A stretch of 51,390 nucleotides of DNA from Chlorobiota bacterium (lineage in GTDB: Bacteria > Bacteroidota > Bacteroidia > Bacteroidales > F082). The DNA lies in the NCBI GenBank assembly GCA_030596395.1, contig JAUVKF010000013.1:1-51390 (forward strand), read 5' to 3'. The notes beneath the pieces are model-generated. The model saw nothing but the letters and a program-made list of their open reading frames with translations. It was not told the origin of the DNA and made no database searches. Of this stretch, positions 1 through 8,916 are shown one piece after another; position 1 is the first letter of the stretch, and every line of letters begins with the position of its first letter. Both the position numbers and the translations under genes were made by a program.

Positions 1-1178
1 CTCCTCATATCAAGAATTAATGAAGGCTGGTTAATATTAACCGGGCATTCCTGGGCACAGGCATTACACATAGTACATGCCCACAATTCTTCTTCAGTAA
101 GATAATCCATTACCAGGTGCTTTCCGTCATCAAAGCCGTTACCCTCTTTTACCAGCCCTGGGCCTTTTTCTTTCATCCGGGCACGGGTATCCATCATCAC
201 TTTTCGCGGAGAAAGTAGTTTGCCGGTAATATTGGCCGGGCATACCGAAGTACATCGGCCACATTCGGTACAAGCAAGCGAATTGAAATAATTTACCCAG
301 GTAGTATCTTCAATATCCAGCACACCAAATCGTTCAGGTTCACCTTCATCCTCGGCAGTATCAGCAAAAGCGGCATTTGGATCCAACATTAGTTTAACCT
401 CTTTGGTAATGTTGGGCATATTTTCCACATAACCCAGCGGATCGATTTTACTTACAAATACATTGGGCACCGACATAAAAACATGAAAATGTTTTGAGTA
501 AGGAAGAATATTTGCAAATATGAAAATCAGCAATATATGTGACCACCAATTGGTCTGGTATCCAACCCATGCAGTTTCGGCTGAAGTACCGATGAAACTT
601 GAAGCAATATAACTACTAACCGGGTAAACACCATGAACCGTTTCTCCTGTTGCATACACCCAGAGGAGATAATCTACATTCATTGCAGTTAAAGTAATCA
701 TTAATAAGAAGATAATAACCAGCGCAAGGTTAGCATCCATCTTGGAAACAGGCTTCATTTCAGGGCCATAAAAACGTTTAATATGCATAAAAAGCCTCCT
801 GATAAGAAAGGCAAGAATGGCAATGGCAATAACCAGAGCAAATATGTCACCCGAAGCCATAAGGAAATCATAAAACGGCCCTAGAAAACTTAAAACCTTT
901 TCGGTACCAAACAACCCATCAATGATTATTTCGATACTACCAATCAAGATGACTATAAATCCCCACCAAACCAGTGCATGCATAAATCCGATCACTGGCT
1001 TGCGTAATATCTTATCCTGGAAAAAAGCGACTTTAATCATCACCCAGAATCGTTTTCCAAAATCACCCAAAGGTTTCTTTTTAGTGAATTTGAAATATTT
1101 GAAATATTTCTGCATGGTCCAAGTAAATACTCCAAGCGTAATAAGGACTGAAATGGCGAAAAGTATCTGTTTTAACAT
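1..1178 (-). CDS. membrane-bound Fe-S oxidoreductase, HdrD/FadF/GlcF-like, 3' end beyond window
   Basis: The gene starts at the ATG read from 1178 and runs off the left edge, leaving about 392 residues. The N-terminal half has about five hydrophobic segments with histidines near their ends, resembling a NarI-type cytochrome b domain. It is followed by two 4Fe-4S motifs, CTECGRCTSVCPA near residue 302 and CTMCNACAQECPV near residue 360. This order matches membrane Fe-S proteins of the HdrD/FadF type, some of which pass electrons from electron-transfer flavoprotein to menaquinone. The cysteine-rich CCG domains expected further on would lie outside the window. It is divergent from icmF, so a role in acyl-CoA oxidation is attractive, but that is inference from context. 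A general Fe-S oxidoreductase with another donor is equally possible. Confidence 0.85.
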   Translation of the reverse strand, partial: MLKQILFAISVLITLGVFTWTMQKYFKYFKFTKKKPLGDFGKRFWVMIKVAFFQDKILRKPVIGFMHALVWWGFIVILIGSIEIIIDGLFGTEKVLSFLGPFYDFLMASGDIFALVIAIAILAFLIRRLFMHIKRFYGPEMKPVSKMDANLALVIIFLLMITLTAMNVDYLLWVYATGETVHGVYPVSSYIASSFIGTSAETAWVGYQTNWWSHILLIFIFANILPYSKHFHVFMSVPNVFVSKIDPLGYVENMPNITKEVKLMLDPNAAFADTAEDEGEPERFGVLDIEDTTWVNYFNSLACTECGRCTSVCPANITGKLLSPRKVMMDTRARMKEKGPGLVKEGNGFDDGKHLVMDYLTEEELWACTMCNACAQECPVNINQPSLILDMR

Positions 1179-1422
1179 ATTGTTGGTTTTTGGTTTCCTC
1201 CGGCAAGTTTAGATAAACTCACATTTAGAATCAAAATAAATTCCTGTACCGGATTTTATCGTCCGAAGATAAGGATTTCTTTAATTAATCGCTCTATCAA
1301 AAGGCTCAAAGCATTTCCCGACATATGGAAGTATTACTGCGACCGTTTGCACTTTTTGGGAATTTAGCCAATTCCAACCCAAGATTCTTTATATTTGCTA
1401 CTCTTCAAAAAGTGAACAGATT
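1179..1422. other. divergent intergenic region upstream of icmF
   Basis: This is a 244-bp AT-rich spacer between the Fe-S oxidoreductase gene and icmF. It contains no convincing ORF or hairpin. The only element I can name is the putative icmF promoter at 1390-1397. Confidence 0.6.
1390..1397 (+). promoter_or_regulatory. putative Bacteroidota -7 promoter element for icmF
   Basis: The sequence TATATTTG matches the Bacteroidota -7 consensus TAnnTTTG. It lies 26 bp before the icmF start, which predicts a short leader of about 20 nt. A weak TTAG at 1364-1367 could serve as the -33 element at a slightly long spacing. Confidence 0.4.
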
Positions 1423-4400
1423 ATGCAGGCACCAAAGATCTATAAACCCAAAAACCATGTTCGAATTGTAACGGCAGCCTCTCTTTTCGATGGACACGAT
1501 GCAGCCATTAATGTTATGCGCAGGATTATCCAGTCGAGCGGGGCAGAGGTCATTCATCTGGGACACAACCGTTCTGTTCATGAAATTGTAAATGCAGCCA
1601 TTCAGGAAGATGCTCAGGCTATTGCTATGACTTCTTACCAGGGTGGACATATGGAGTTTCTGACTTATATGTATGACATGCTGAATGAAAACGGTTGTGG
1701 GCATATTAAGATTTTCGCCGGTGGAGGAGGGGTGATTTTACCTGACGAAATCGAAGAACTGCTTAAACACGGGATCACTCGTATCTATTCACCTGATGAT
1801 GGTATGAAAATGGGCTTGCAGGGGATGATCAACGACTTGATGGAAAAATCTGATTTTCCAACCGGGAAAGATATTAATATAAGTGTTGATGATATTGTTA
1901 ACAAGGATTATGTAGCCATTGCCCGGTTGATCTCAGCTGCTGAAAACTACCGTGATGAGATTGCACCATTGTTGGATGAGTTGACGGAAGTAGCCAAAAC
2001 CAAAAAATCACCTGTACTCGGAATAACCGGAACAGGTGGGTCGGGAAAATCATCACTAGTGGATGAAATTGTAAGACGGTTTACCAATGAATTTCCGGAT
2101 AAAAACATGGCCATCATTTCGGTCGATCCTTCGAAACGTAAATCAGGGGGCGCTTTGCTTGGCGACCGTATCAGGATGAATGCGATTGACACTCCCCAGG
2201 TTTTTATGCGCTCACTGGCAACACGGCAGTCGAATCTTTCCATATCCAAATATGTTAAGGATGCTGAGATAATTGCCCATGCCGCAGGTTTCGATCTGAT
2301 TATTCTTGAGACATCTGGAATTGGGCAATCAGATACTGCAATTATCGATCACAGCGATGTTTCACTTTACGTAATGACTCCTGAATATGGGGCAGCAACA
2401 CAGCTCGAGAAAATTGATATGCTTGATTTTGCAGATATCATTGCATTGAACAAGTTCGATAAGCGAGGAGCAATGGATGCGCTTCGTGATGTGCGCAAAC
2501 AATACCAGCGAAACCATATGTTGTTTGATCAGGAGGTGAATGATATGCCGGTATTCGGGACAATTGCTTCTCAGTTTAATGATCCGGGAGTTAATCACCT
2601 GTTTGCCAATTTACTGAAAAAGATCAAGGAAAAAACTGAGGTGGATTTCTTTACCGATCATCATGAGGAAGGAGAAATTCCTGAAAAAATATTTATCATT
2701 CCACCGAGGCGTGTCAGGTATCTTTCTGAGATTTCAGATACTGTAAGGAATTATAATCAATGGGCGGTTGAACAGAGTGCAGTAGCCCAGAAGCTATTCA
2801 GTTTAAAACAATCCATTGATGCCTTAAAAGAAGCTGATGATGATGAAGGTGCTGCGAAATTGGATGAAATCTACAAACGCATCGAATTAAGCCTTAATCC
2901 AAAAAACAAACAACAACTCGACCAATGGGACAAAAAGAAAAAGAAATATAAAGACGAAAATTTCATTTTCAGGGTGAGGGATAAAGAATTCAAAATAGCA
3001 ACACATACTGAATCACTTTCTCACCTTAATATACCAAAGGTTGCCATGCCGCAATACACTAGCTGGGGCGAGATATTGAAATGGATATTAAAAGAAAATG
3101 TACCTGGCGAATTTCCATTTGCAGCAGGTGTATTTCCTTTCAAGCGCGAAGGCGAAGACCCAACACGTATGTTTGCCGGAGAAGGTGGGCCTGAAAGAAC
3201 AAACCGCCGTTTCCATTATGTTTCGATGGGCATGCCGGCTAAAAGACTCTCAACAGCATTTGATTCGGTTACTTTATATGGAGAAGATCCTGATCGCAGA
3301 CCCGATATTTATGGCAAAATCGGTAACTCGGGTGTGTCCATTGCCTGCCTTGATGATGCAAAAAAACTGTATTCAGGTTTTAACCTTGCCGATCCCAAGA
3401 CTTCCGTTTCGATGACCATTAACGGACCAGCTCCCGCAATGGTTGGCTATTTCATGAATGCAGCCATCGACCAACAGTGTGAAATTTATATTGAGGAAAA
3501 CGGACTGGTTAAAGAGGTAAATGAAAAGATAAAGAAAATCTATAAAGTAAAAGGCACGGAACGGCCATCTTACCAGGGTAAATTGCCTGAAGGAAACGAT
3601 GGTTTAGGATTGATGTTGCTCGGTGTAACAGGGGATATGGTCTTGCCGAAAGATGTTTATTGCAAAATTAAAAAAGAGACGTTAAGTGCAGTTCGCGGAA
3701 CCGTTCAGGCAGATATTTTAAAAGAAGACCAGGCACAAAACACCTGCATATTCTCAACGGATTTTTCATTAAAATTAATGGGTGATATCCAGGAATATTT
3801 TATCGATCAGAATGTTCGTAATTTTTATAGTGTATCTATTTCAGGATATCATATTGCTGAAGCAGGGGCAAACCCGATCAGCCAGGTTGCTTTTACACTC
3901 GCCAATGGATTTACCTACGTGGAATATTATAGATCACGGGGGATGGATATTGATAAATATGCTCCTAATCTTTCATTCTTTTTCTCAAATGGTATCGATC
4001 CTGAATATGCGGTTATAGGCCGGGTTGCCCGTTTGATCTGGGCCAAAACTATGAAACTGAAATATCATTCCAACGAACGTTCACAAAAACTGAAATACCA
4101 TATTCAGACATCAGGACGATCATTGCACGCCCAGGAAATTGGATTTAACGATATTAGAACAACTTTACAGGCATTGTATGCCATTTATGATAACTGTAAT
4201 TCGCTACATACCAATGCTTATGATGAGGCAATTACAACACCTACGGAAGAATCGGTTCGTCGTGCAATTGCCATACAAATGATCATTAATCATGAGTTAG
4301 GTCAGGCGAAAAACCAGAATCCATTGCAGGGATCATTTATCATTGAAGAGTTGACCGACCTTGTTGAAGAAGCAATTCTCATGGAGTTCGACCGCATTAC

Positions 4401-4794
4401 CGAAAGAGGCGGTGTGCTGGGAGCCATGGAAACCATGTACCAGCGAAGCAAGATTCAGGAAGAATCGCTTTACTATGAGCACCTTAAACATTCGGGCAAA
4501 ATGCCGATTATTGGTGTGAATACTTTCCTCGAAGGAGAGGAATCACATACTGTTGTGCCGGGAGAGGTGATCAGGGCAACGAAAAAAGAAAAAGAGTACC
4601 AGATCCACATGCTCGATCAACTACATAAAACCTGGAAATCGGAAGCTGCCGAGCAGTTGAAGTTATTGCAACATGCCTCCGTATCGAACAACAATATTTT
4701 TGAAGCCCTGATGGAGGCGAGCAAGTTTGCTTCCATTGGCCAGATCACCAATGCCTTGTTTGATGTAGGCGGGCAGTACAGGAGGAATATGTAA
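1423..4794 (+). CDS. icmF: fused isobutyryl-CoA mutase IcmF (B12 mutase with G-protein chaperone)
   Basis: IcmF interconverts isobutyryl-CoA and n-butyryl-CoA (some members also use isovaleryl/pivalyl-CoA) with adenosylcobalamin and carries its own MeaI-type GTPase chaperone. The 1123 residues show the family order. The N-terminal B12-binding domain has DGHD with the cobalt-ligand His at residue 25. A P-loop GTPase follows, with Walker A around residues 203-211 (GTGGSGKSS). The large mutase domain begins near residue 540. The two residues that discriminate substrates read as Phe597 (in NRRFHYVS) and Gln772 (in AQNT), where methylmalonyl-CoA mutases have Tyr and Arg. This supports isobutyryl-type rather than methylmalonyl-CoA specificity. 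It is transcribed alone, convergent with the mutA-mutB operon, and its 3' end is followed by two REP-like hairpins. Confidence 0.95.
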   Translation: MQAPKIYKPKNHVRIVTAASLFDGHDAAINVMRRIIQSSGAEVIHLGHNRSVHEIVNAAIQEDAQAIAMTSYQGGHMEFLTYMYDMLNENGCGHIKIFAGGGGVILPDEIEELLKHGITRIYSPDDGMKMGLQGMINDLMEKSDFPTGKDINISVDDIVNKDYVAIARLISAAENYRDEIAPLLDELTEVAKTKKSPVLGITGTGGSGKSSLVDEIVRRFTNEFPDKNMAIISVDPSKRKSGGALLGDRIRMNAIDTPQVFMRSLATRQSNLSISKYVKDAEIIAHAAGFDLIILETSGIGQSDTAIIDHSDVSLYVMTPEYGAATQLEKIDMLDFADIIALNKFDKRGAMDALRDVRKQYQRNHMLFDQEVNDMPVFGTIASQFNDPGVNHLFANLLKKIKEKTEVDFFTDHHEEGEIPEKIFIIPPRRVRYLSEISDTVRNYNQWAVEQSAVAQKLFSLKQSIDALKEADDDEGAAKLDEIYKRIELSLNPKNKQQLDQWDKKKKKYKDENFIFRVRDKEFKIATHTESLSHLNIPKVAMPQYTSWGEILKWILKENVPGEFPFAAGVFPFKREGEDPTRMFAGEGGPERTNRRFHYVSMGMPAKRLSTAFDSVTLYGEDPDRRPDIYGKIGNSGVSIACLDDAKKLYSGFNLADPKTSVSMTINGPAPAMVGYFMNAAIDQQCEIYIEENGLVKEVNEKIKKIYKVKGTERPSYQGKLPEGNDGLGLMLLGVTGDMVLPKDVYCKIKKETLSAVRGTVQADILKEDQAQNTCIFSTDFSLKLMGDIQEYFIDQNVRNFYSVSISGYHIAEAGANPISQVAFTLANGFTYVEYYRSRGMDIDKYAPNLSFFFSNGIDPEYAVIGRVARLIWAKTMKLKYHSNERSQKLKYHIQTSGRSLHAQEIGFNDIRTTLQALYAIYDNCNSLHTNAYDEAITTPTEESVRRAIAIQMIINHELGQAKNQNPLQGSFIIEELTDLVEEAILMEFDRITERGGVLGAMETMYQRSKIQEESLYYEHLKHSGKMPIIGVNTFLEGEESHTVVPGEVIRATKKEKEYQIHMLDQLHKTWKSEAAEQLKLLQHASVSNNNIFEALMEASKFASIGQITNALFDVGGQYRRNM

Positions 4795-4805
4795 ATATTA
4801 CTCCT

Positions 4806-4827
4806 CCGTTGGAGTCCTCTCCAACGG
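4806..4827. repeat. REP-like palindrome after icmF (TCCT loop)
   Basis: Perfect 9-bp arms CCGTTGGAG and CTCCAACGG flank the loop TCCT. It starts 11 bp after the icmF stop and could also help terminate transcription. Its core (GTTGGAG/CTCCAAC) resembles that of the second hairpin at 4861. Confidence 0.7.
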
Positions 4828-4860
4828 CTTATTTTAACCAATTAAATTGAATCCTATAGT

Positions 4861-4884
4861 GATGTTGGTGAGGACACCAACATC
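4861..4884. repeat. REP-like palindrome between convergent genes (AGGA loop)
   Basis: Perfect 10-bp arms GATGTTGGTG and CACCAACATC flank the loop AGGA, the complement of the TCCT loop of the hairpin 33 bp upstream. The pair in opposite orientation has the layout of a REPIN/BIME-like doublet between the convergent 3' ends of icmF and the nuclease gene. Confidence 0.7.
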
Positions 4885-4891
4885 TGCAATC

Positions 4892-6166
4892 CTAAAGTTT
4901 TACAACTTTTCTACTGATAAGCAATTGGTTTTTATCTAAAATTCTGATAATGTAAAATCCGGGTTTTAGACGATGTACCGGTAGATTGTGTTTAGACGAA
5001 TTACCTGAAACAGATAACTGTTTGACAAGTTGAAGTTTTCCTGTTAAATCGACTATTTGAACTTCAATATTTTTTAATTGAGTTGAATTTATGCTGAGCA
5101 ACAATTCATCTTTAAACGGATTAACCAAATTCATTTTAATGTCGGAAATCCATGAATTTATTCCCAGGTTTTTATCAACAAGCAGTTTCAAAGTTACCGG
5201 TAAATGATCGGAATTGTGATATAAGGCACTGAGCACATCTGAAGGAACACTGGTATTGGTTGGGCTATCATTTATCGATTTGTTAAAATGTTCTCCATCC
5301 TGGCCAAGAGCTTTATAAGTATTGGGAATGTAGGTTACATTTTTTAATCCATTTTTGATGTTGTTTGAAATAAGGATAAAATCAAAGCGATCGTCCATTC
5401 CACCGTAAGAAGCACAACCATTGTTGTCAGCATGGGTTGATTGGGTATGTACATGTCTGAAGTCGGAATTATTATTCCAGTCACCTTCCTGATCGATGGG
5501 GTCATTAAACCGTAAATTGGGGTTGGAATAATTGATGAACTCCTGGTATGCAGGTTCATCTGCACTGTAAACGTTGAAATCACCCATCATTAAATAGTTG
5601 TCATCATCATTTATGCTATTGATGTAATTCATGGTGTTTTCGGCCATCACTTTGCGTTTGTTTTCGTTGGTTGTACCTGAACTGGATTTTAAATGTGCAA
5701 CAACACAAATTACAAAAGCAGTATCCCCTTTGATTAGGTCATCGGAAAGATGGTAAAGTTTATACACATCAATATCACGAATATAACTCTGGGCAATGGT
5801 GTGGGAATGCAATGCCAGCTTTTCAGAATTAAAGTAAAGCATGTTTACAATATTGTATGCGTCCTGTGATAAAAAATCTGCCTTTTTGTAATGGTTTATA
5901 CCATTGGTATTCATAACCTGATCGAGCAGGTGCAAATGGATTGAAGGAGATTTACTCATTTCATTTACCGCAAATATATCAGGCTTCACATAATTAACGA
6001 TAGTTCTTAAATAGTCGTCTTTATCGTTGATGTTGTTATTGAAATTGTCACACCAATCAGTAATCTCACCATAATACAACAGATTGTATTGCAATACTGT
6101 TAAGGTGTCCTGTGAAGTAAGGCTTAGAGTAAAAATCGAAGTAAATAGAATTAATAAAAGGCGCAT
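4892..6166 (-). CDS. T9SS-exported endonuclease/exonuclease/phosphatase-family protein
   Basis: The 424-residue protein begins with a short signal peptide (MRLLLILFTSIFTLSLTS). The body is an EEP-type hydrolase fold: QYN near the N-terminus, an N-E pair (AVNEMSK), GDFN, and a terminal SDHLPV that supplies the catalytic Asp-His. The last 80 or so residues (NPFKDEL onward, ending RKVVKL) form a T9SS type A sorting domain, so the enzyme is probably released or anchored outside the cell. EEP proteins include DNases, sphingomyelinases and phosphatases, and the substrate cannot be read here. It starts 6 bp after mutB ends and is probably cotranscribed with the mutase operon, although no metabolic link is apparent. 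Confidence 0.88.
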   Translation of the reverse strand: MRLLLILFTSIFTLSLTSQDTLTVLQYNLLYYGEITDWCDNFNNNINDKDDYLRTIVNYVKPDIFAVNEMSKSPSIHLHLLDQVMNTNGINHYKKADFLSQDAYNIVNMLYFNSEKLALHSHTIAQSYIRDIDVYKLYHLSDDLIKGDTAFVICVVAHLKSSSGTTNENKRKVMAENTMNYINSINDDDNYLMMGDFNVYSADEPAYQEFINYSNPNLRFNDPIDQEGDWNNNSDFRHVHTQSTHADNNGCASYGGMDDRFDFILISNNIKNGLKNVTYIPNTYKALGQDGEHFNKSINDSPTNTSVPSDVLSALYHNSDHLPVTLKLLVDKNLGINSWISDIKMNLVNPFKDELLLSINSTQLKNIEVQIVDLTGKLQLVKQLSVSGNSSKHNLPVHRLKPGFYIIRILDKNQLLISRKVVKL

Positions 6167-6172
6167 TATCGG

Positions 6173-8326
6173 TTACTTTCTTGTTTCAATTAGTAATTCA
6201 AGCATTTTTACACCGGCTTCAGAAATTACTGTTCCGGGCCCAAAAATAGCCACAACACCCGCATCATACAAGAATTGATAATCCTGTGGCGGAATTACAC
6301 CGCCAACAATTACCATGATATTTTCGCGTCCCAGTTTCTTCAATTCTTCAATAACTTGCGGTACCAGCGTTTTATGGCCGGCAGCAAGGCTGGAAACACC
6401 CAGAATATGCACATCATTTTCAACGGCCTGTCGTGCAGCTTCTGCTGGTGTTTGGAAAAGGGGCCCAATATCCACATCAAAACCAATATCGGCATAACCA
6501 GTGGCAACTACTTTTGCACCACGGTCGTGGCCATCCTGTCCCATTTTGGCAATCATAATACGGGGGCGACGGCCTTCCATTTCCGCAAATTCATCAGCCA
6601 GTTTGTGGGCTTCGACAAAGGAACCCTCCTTTCCGGCTTCAGACGAATACACGCCCGAAATAGAACGGATCACCGCTTTATATCGGCCAAATACTTTTTC
6701 ACAGGCATATGAAATCTCACCAAGACTGGCTCGTTTTTTAGCTGCCTCAACTGCAAGTGCCAGCAAATTGCCATTGCCTGATTTACAGGACTCTGTTATT
6801 TCGCTTAGCACTTTTTGCACACTTTCTTCATCACGTTCGGCCTTTAGTTTAGCCAGTCGTTCCAGTTGAGCTTCCCTTACAGCAGTATTATCTACTTCAA
6901 GTGTCTCTATCGGATCTTCTTTCTCCAGTTTGTATTTGTTCACCCCAACAATAGTGTCTTTGTGCGAATCAATTCGTGCCTGTTTGCGGGCTGCTGCTTC
7001 CTCAATCCGCATTTTTGGCAAACCGGTTTCGATGGCTTTCGACATGCCGCCCATTTCTTCAATCTCCTGAATAAGCGCCCAGGCTTTGTCAGCTATTTCC
7101 TTTGTCAGTTTTTCAACATAATAGGAACCTGCCCAGGGGTCAACTGACTTGCAGATGTCCGTTTCTTCCTGAAGGTAAATCTGTGTGTTTCTGGCAATCC
7201 TTGCCGAAAAATCAGTGGGCAGTGCTATGGCTTCGTCCAGCGCATTTGTGTGGAGCGACTGAGTATGGCCCAATGCCGCGCCCATGGCTTCGATGCAGGT
7301 ACGGGCTACATTGTTGAAGGGGTCTTGTTCAGTGAGGCTCCAGCCAGAAGTTTGTGTGTGCGTTCTCAAAGCCATCGATTTTGGGTTCTTAGGGTTGAAT
7401 TGCTTTACAATCCTGGCCCATAGCATCCGGCCTGCCCTCAGCTTGGCAATTTCCATAAAGTGGTTCATTCCCAATCCCCAAAAAAATGATAACCTTGGTG
7501 CAAAATCATCAATACCCAATCCTGCTTTCAGCCCGGTCCTGATATAATCTAAACCATCAGCCAGTGTATAAGCCAGCTCGATATCTGCGGTAGCACCGGC
7601 TTCTTGTATATGGTAGCCCGAAATTGAGATAGAATTGAATTTGGGCATATTATGCGAAGCGTATTCGAAAATATCAGAGATGATACGCATAGAAGGTTCG
7701 GGTGGGTAAATGTAGGTGTTACGAACCATGAATTCCTTTAGAATGTCGTTTTGAATGGTTCCCGAAAGTTCCTCAAGTGTAGCTCCCTGTTCAAGGGCTG
7801 TTACTATATAAAATGCCAATACCGGAAGTACAGCTCCATTCATGGTCATGGAAACGGAGATTTTATTTAAAGGAATTTCATCGAACAGAATTTTCATATC
7901 CAACACTGAGTCAATGGCAACACCGGCTTTTCCAACATCACCTACAACCCGTTCATGATCAGAATCGTAGCCTCGATGTGTGGCCAGGTCGAATGCCACT
8001 GACAATCCCTTCTGTCCTGCCTGCAGGTTACGGCGATAAAAAGCATTTGATTCCTCTGCCGTTGAAAATCCAGCATATTGCCTGACAGTCCATGGACGGG
8101 TAACAAACATGGTTGAATAGGGGCCACGAAGAAAGGGAGGTAAGCCGGCAGCATATTCCAAATGCTCTATCCCTTCAAGGTCCTTTTTGGTATAAACCGG
8201 TTTTACATCAATATTCTCGGGAGTTGACCAATCCGCTTTGATGTTGTTTTCTGCTTCCCATGCCTTCATGTCAGGGTGATATTTTGGACTGCTGTTTATG
8301 TCGATATTTTTGAAATTCGGTTTCAT
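6173..8326 (-). CDS. mutB: methylmalonyl-CoA mutase, large (catalytic) subunit
   Basis: The catalytic subunit isomerises succinyl-CoA and (R)-methylmalonyl-CoA using adenosylcobalamin, the key step of propionate production or use in Bacteroidota. Its 717 residues match the usual length. The substrate-binding Tyr84 ([11 protein letters not shown]) and Arg202 (FMVRNTYIY), which recognise the carboxylate of methylmalonyl-CoA, are present, in contrast to Phe/Gln in the nearby IcmF. The C-terminal B12 domain has GQDGHDRG with the axial His600. It is the third gene of the operon mutA - ORF6N - mutB - EEP hydrolase. Normally mutA and mutB are adjacent, so the 11-bp-spaced ORF6N insertion is unusual. 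No meaB/argK chaperone gene is in the window. Confidence 0.97.
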   Translation of the reverse strand: MKPNFKNIDINSSPKYHPDMKAWEAENNIKADWSTPENIDVKPVYTKKDLEGIEHLEYAAGLPPFLRGPYSTMFVTRPWTVRQYAGFSTAEESNAFYRRNLQAGQKGLSVAFDLATHRGYDSDHERVVGDVGKAGVAIDSVLDMKILFDEIPLNKISVSMTMNGAVLPVLAFYIVTALEQGATLEELSGTIQNDILKEFMVRNTYIYPPEPSMRIISDIFEYASHNMPKFNSISISGYHIQEAGATADIELAYTLADGLDYIRTGLKAGLGIDDFAPRLSFFWGLGMNHFMEIAKLRAGRMLWARIVKQFNPKNPKSMALRTHTQTSGWSLTEQDPFNNVARTCIEAMGAALGHTQSLHTNALDEAIALPTDFSARIARNTQIYLQEETDICKSVDPWAGSYYVEKLTKEIADKAWALIQEIEEMGGMSKAIETGLPKMRIEEAAARKQARIDSHKDTIVGVNKYKLEKEDPIETLEVDNTAVREAQLERLAKLKAERDEESVQKVLSEITESCKSGNGNLLALAVEAAKKRASLGEISYACEKVFGRYKAVIRSISGVYSSEAGKEGSFVEAHKLADEFAEMEGRRPRIMIAKMGQDGHDRGAKVVATGYADIGFDVDIGPLFQTPAEAARQAVENDVHILGVSSLAAGHKTLVPQVIEELKKLGRENIMVIVGGVIPPQDYQFLYDAGVVAIFGPGTVISEAGVKMLELLIETRK

Positions 8327-8337
8327 ATTTCCGAGTG

Positions 8338-8913
8338 TTATTTCTTGTTTTTGTATTTATAACCTAATGATTTTCTTTTCGTTTTTTCGGGTTGTTGCAT
8401 CAACTGTCTTATTGCAGTGAAGATGATCTTAAATTGTTTGTCATAGTTTTGTTCCAGTTCCTCAATTTTTCGGGCAAGTTCTTTATTGGATGCCAATAAT
8501 TCCCGAAGTTTAACAAAAGCGCGTACAATGTTTAGACTTGCTTTGATAGCAATTTCACTCTTTAACACAGATGCTAACATCAATAAGCCGTGTTCAGTAA
8601 AAACATAAGGTAAACTTCGTCTACCTCCCCAACTTGACATCACATTTTGTGATTTCAAGTTATCAAATTCAGTTTTAGTAAGCTGAAACATAAAATCATT
8701 AGGAAACCTTTCTCTATTTCTGGTAACTACTTGATTTAAAACCCTGGTTTCCACATTATAAATGTTTGCTAAATCAGAATCTATCATTACTCTTTTTCCA
8801 CGTAATACGTAGATTAAGGAGGCCATTTTCTCTTCATTATATATTATTACATCTCCCATTTTTGTCTTTAAGGTCACAAACTGTGATCTTGAAATCACAA
8901 TTTGTGATGTCAT
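8338..8913 (-). CDS. ORF6N-domain DNA-binding protein inserted in the mutase operon
   Basis: The 191 residues contain an ORF6N domain (roughly residues 29-130): [20 protein letters not shown], a [16 protein letters not shown] stretch, and [17 protein letters not shown] coiled-coil-like helix ([18 protein letters not shown]) and a basic tail follow. ORF6N domains occur in phage and chromosomal putative DNA-binding proteins of the KilA-N/Bro group, and their role in chromosomes is mostly unknown. It starts 3 bp after mutA stops and ends 11 bp before mutB starts, so it is almost certainly translated from the same mRNA. Its 5' coding region carries two 21-bp-spaced copies of a TCACA-N3-TGTGA palindrome, with a third copy further in. 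It looks like an acquired gene that settled in the operon. Confidence 0.88.
   Translation of the reverse strand: MTSQIVISRSQFVTLKTKMGDVIIYNEEKMASLIYVLRGKRVMIDSDLANIYNVETRVLNQVVTRNRERFPNDFMFQLTKTEFDNLKSQNVMSSWGGRRSLPYVFTEHGLLMLASVLKSEIAIKASLNIVRAFVKLRELLASNKELARKIEELEQNYDKQFKIIFTAIRQLMQQPEKTKRKSLGYKYKNKK
8640..8652. repeat. intragenic palindrome TCACA-N3-TGTGA, copy 3
   Basis: TCACATTTTGTGA lies inside the ORF6N gene where it encodes SQNVM. It shares its arms and the flanking TTTCAAG with the two copies at the start of the gene. Confidence 0.5.
8874..8907. repeat. two phased TCACA-N3-TGTGA palindromes at start of the ORF6N gene
   Basis: TCACAAACTGTGA (8874-8886) and TCACAATTTGTGA (8895-8907) start 21 bp apart, which is both seven codons and two helical turns. 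They encode the repeated peptide SQIV / SQFV. They may be operator-like sites or only a duplicated coding motif; the sequence cannot decide. Confidence 0.5.
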
Positions 8914-8916
8914 GTA

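Noticed and set aside
6275..6869. Plus-strand ORFs opposite mutB
   Set aside because: They are shadows of the strongly conserved mutB frame and have no recognisable domain.
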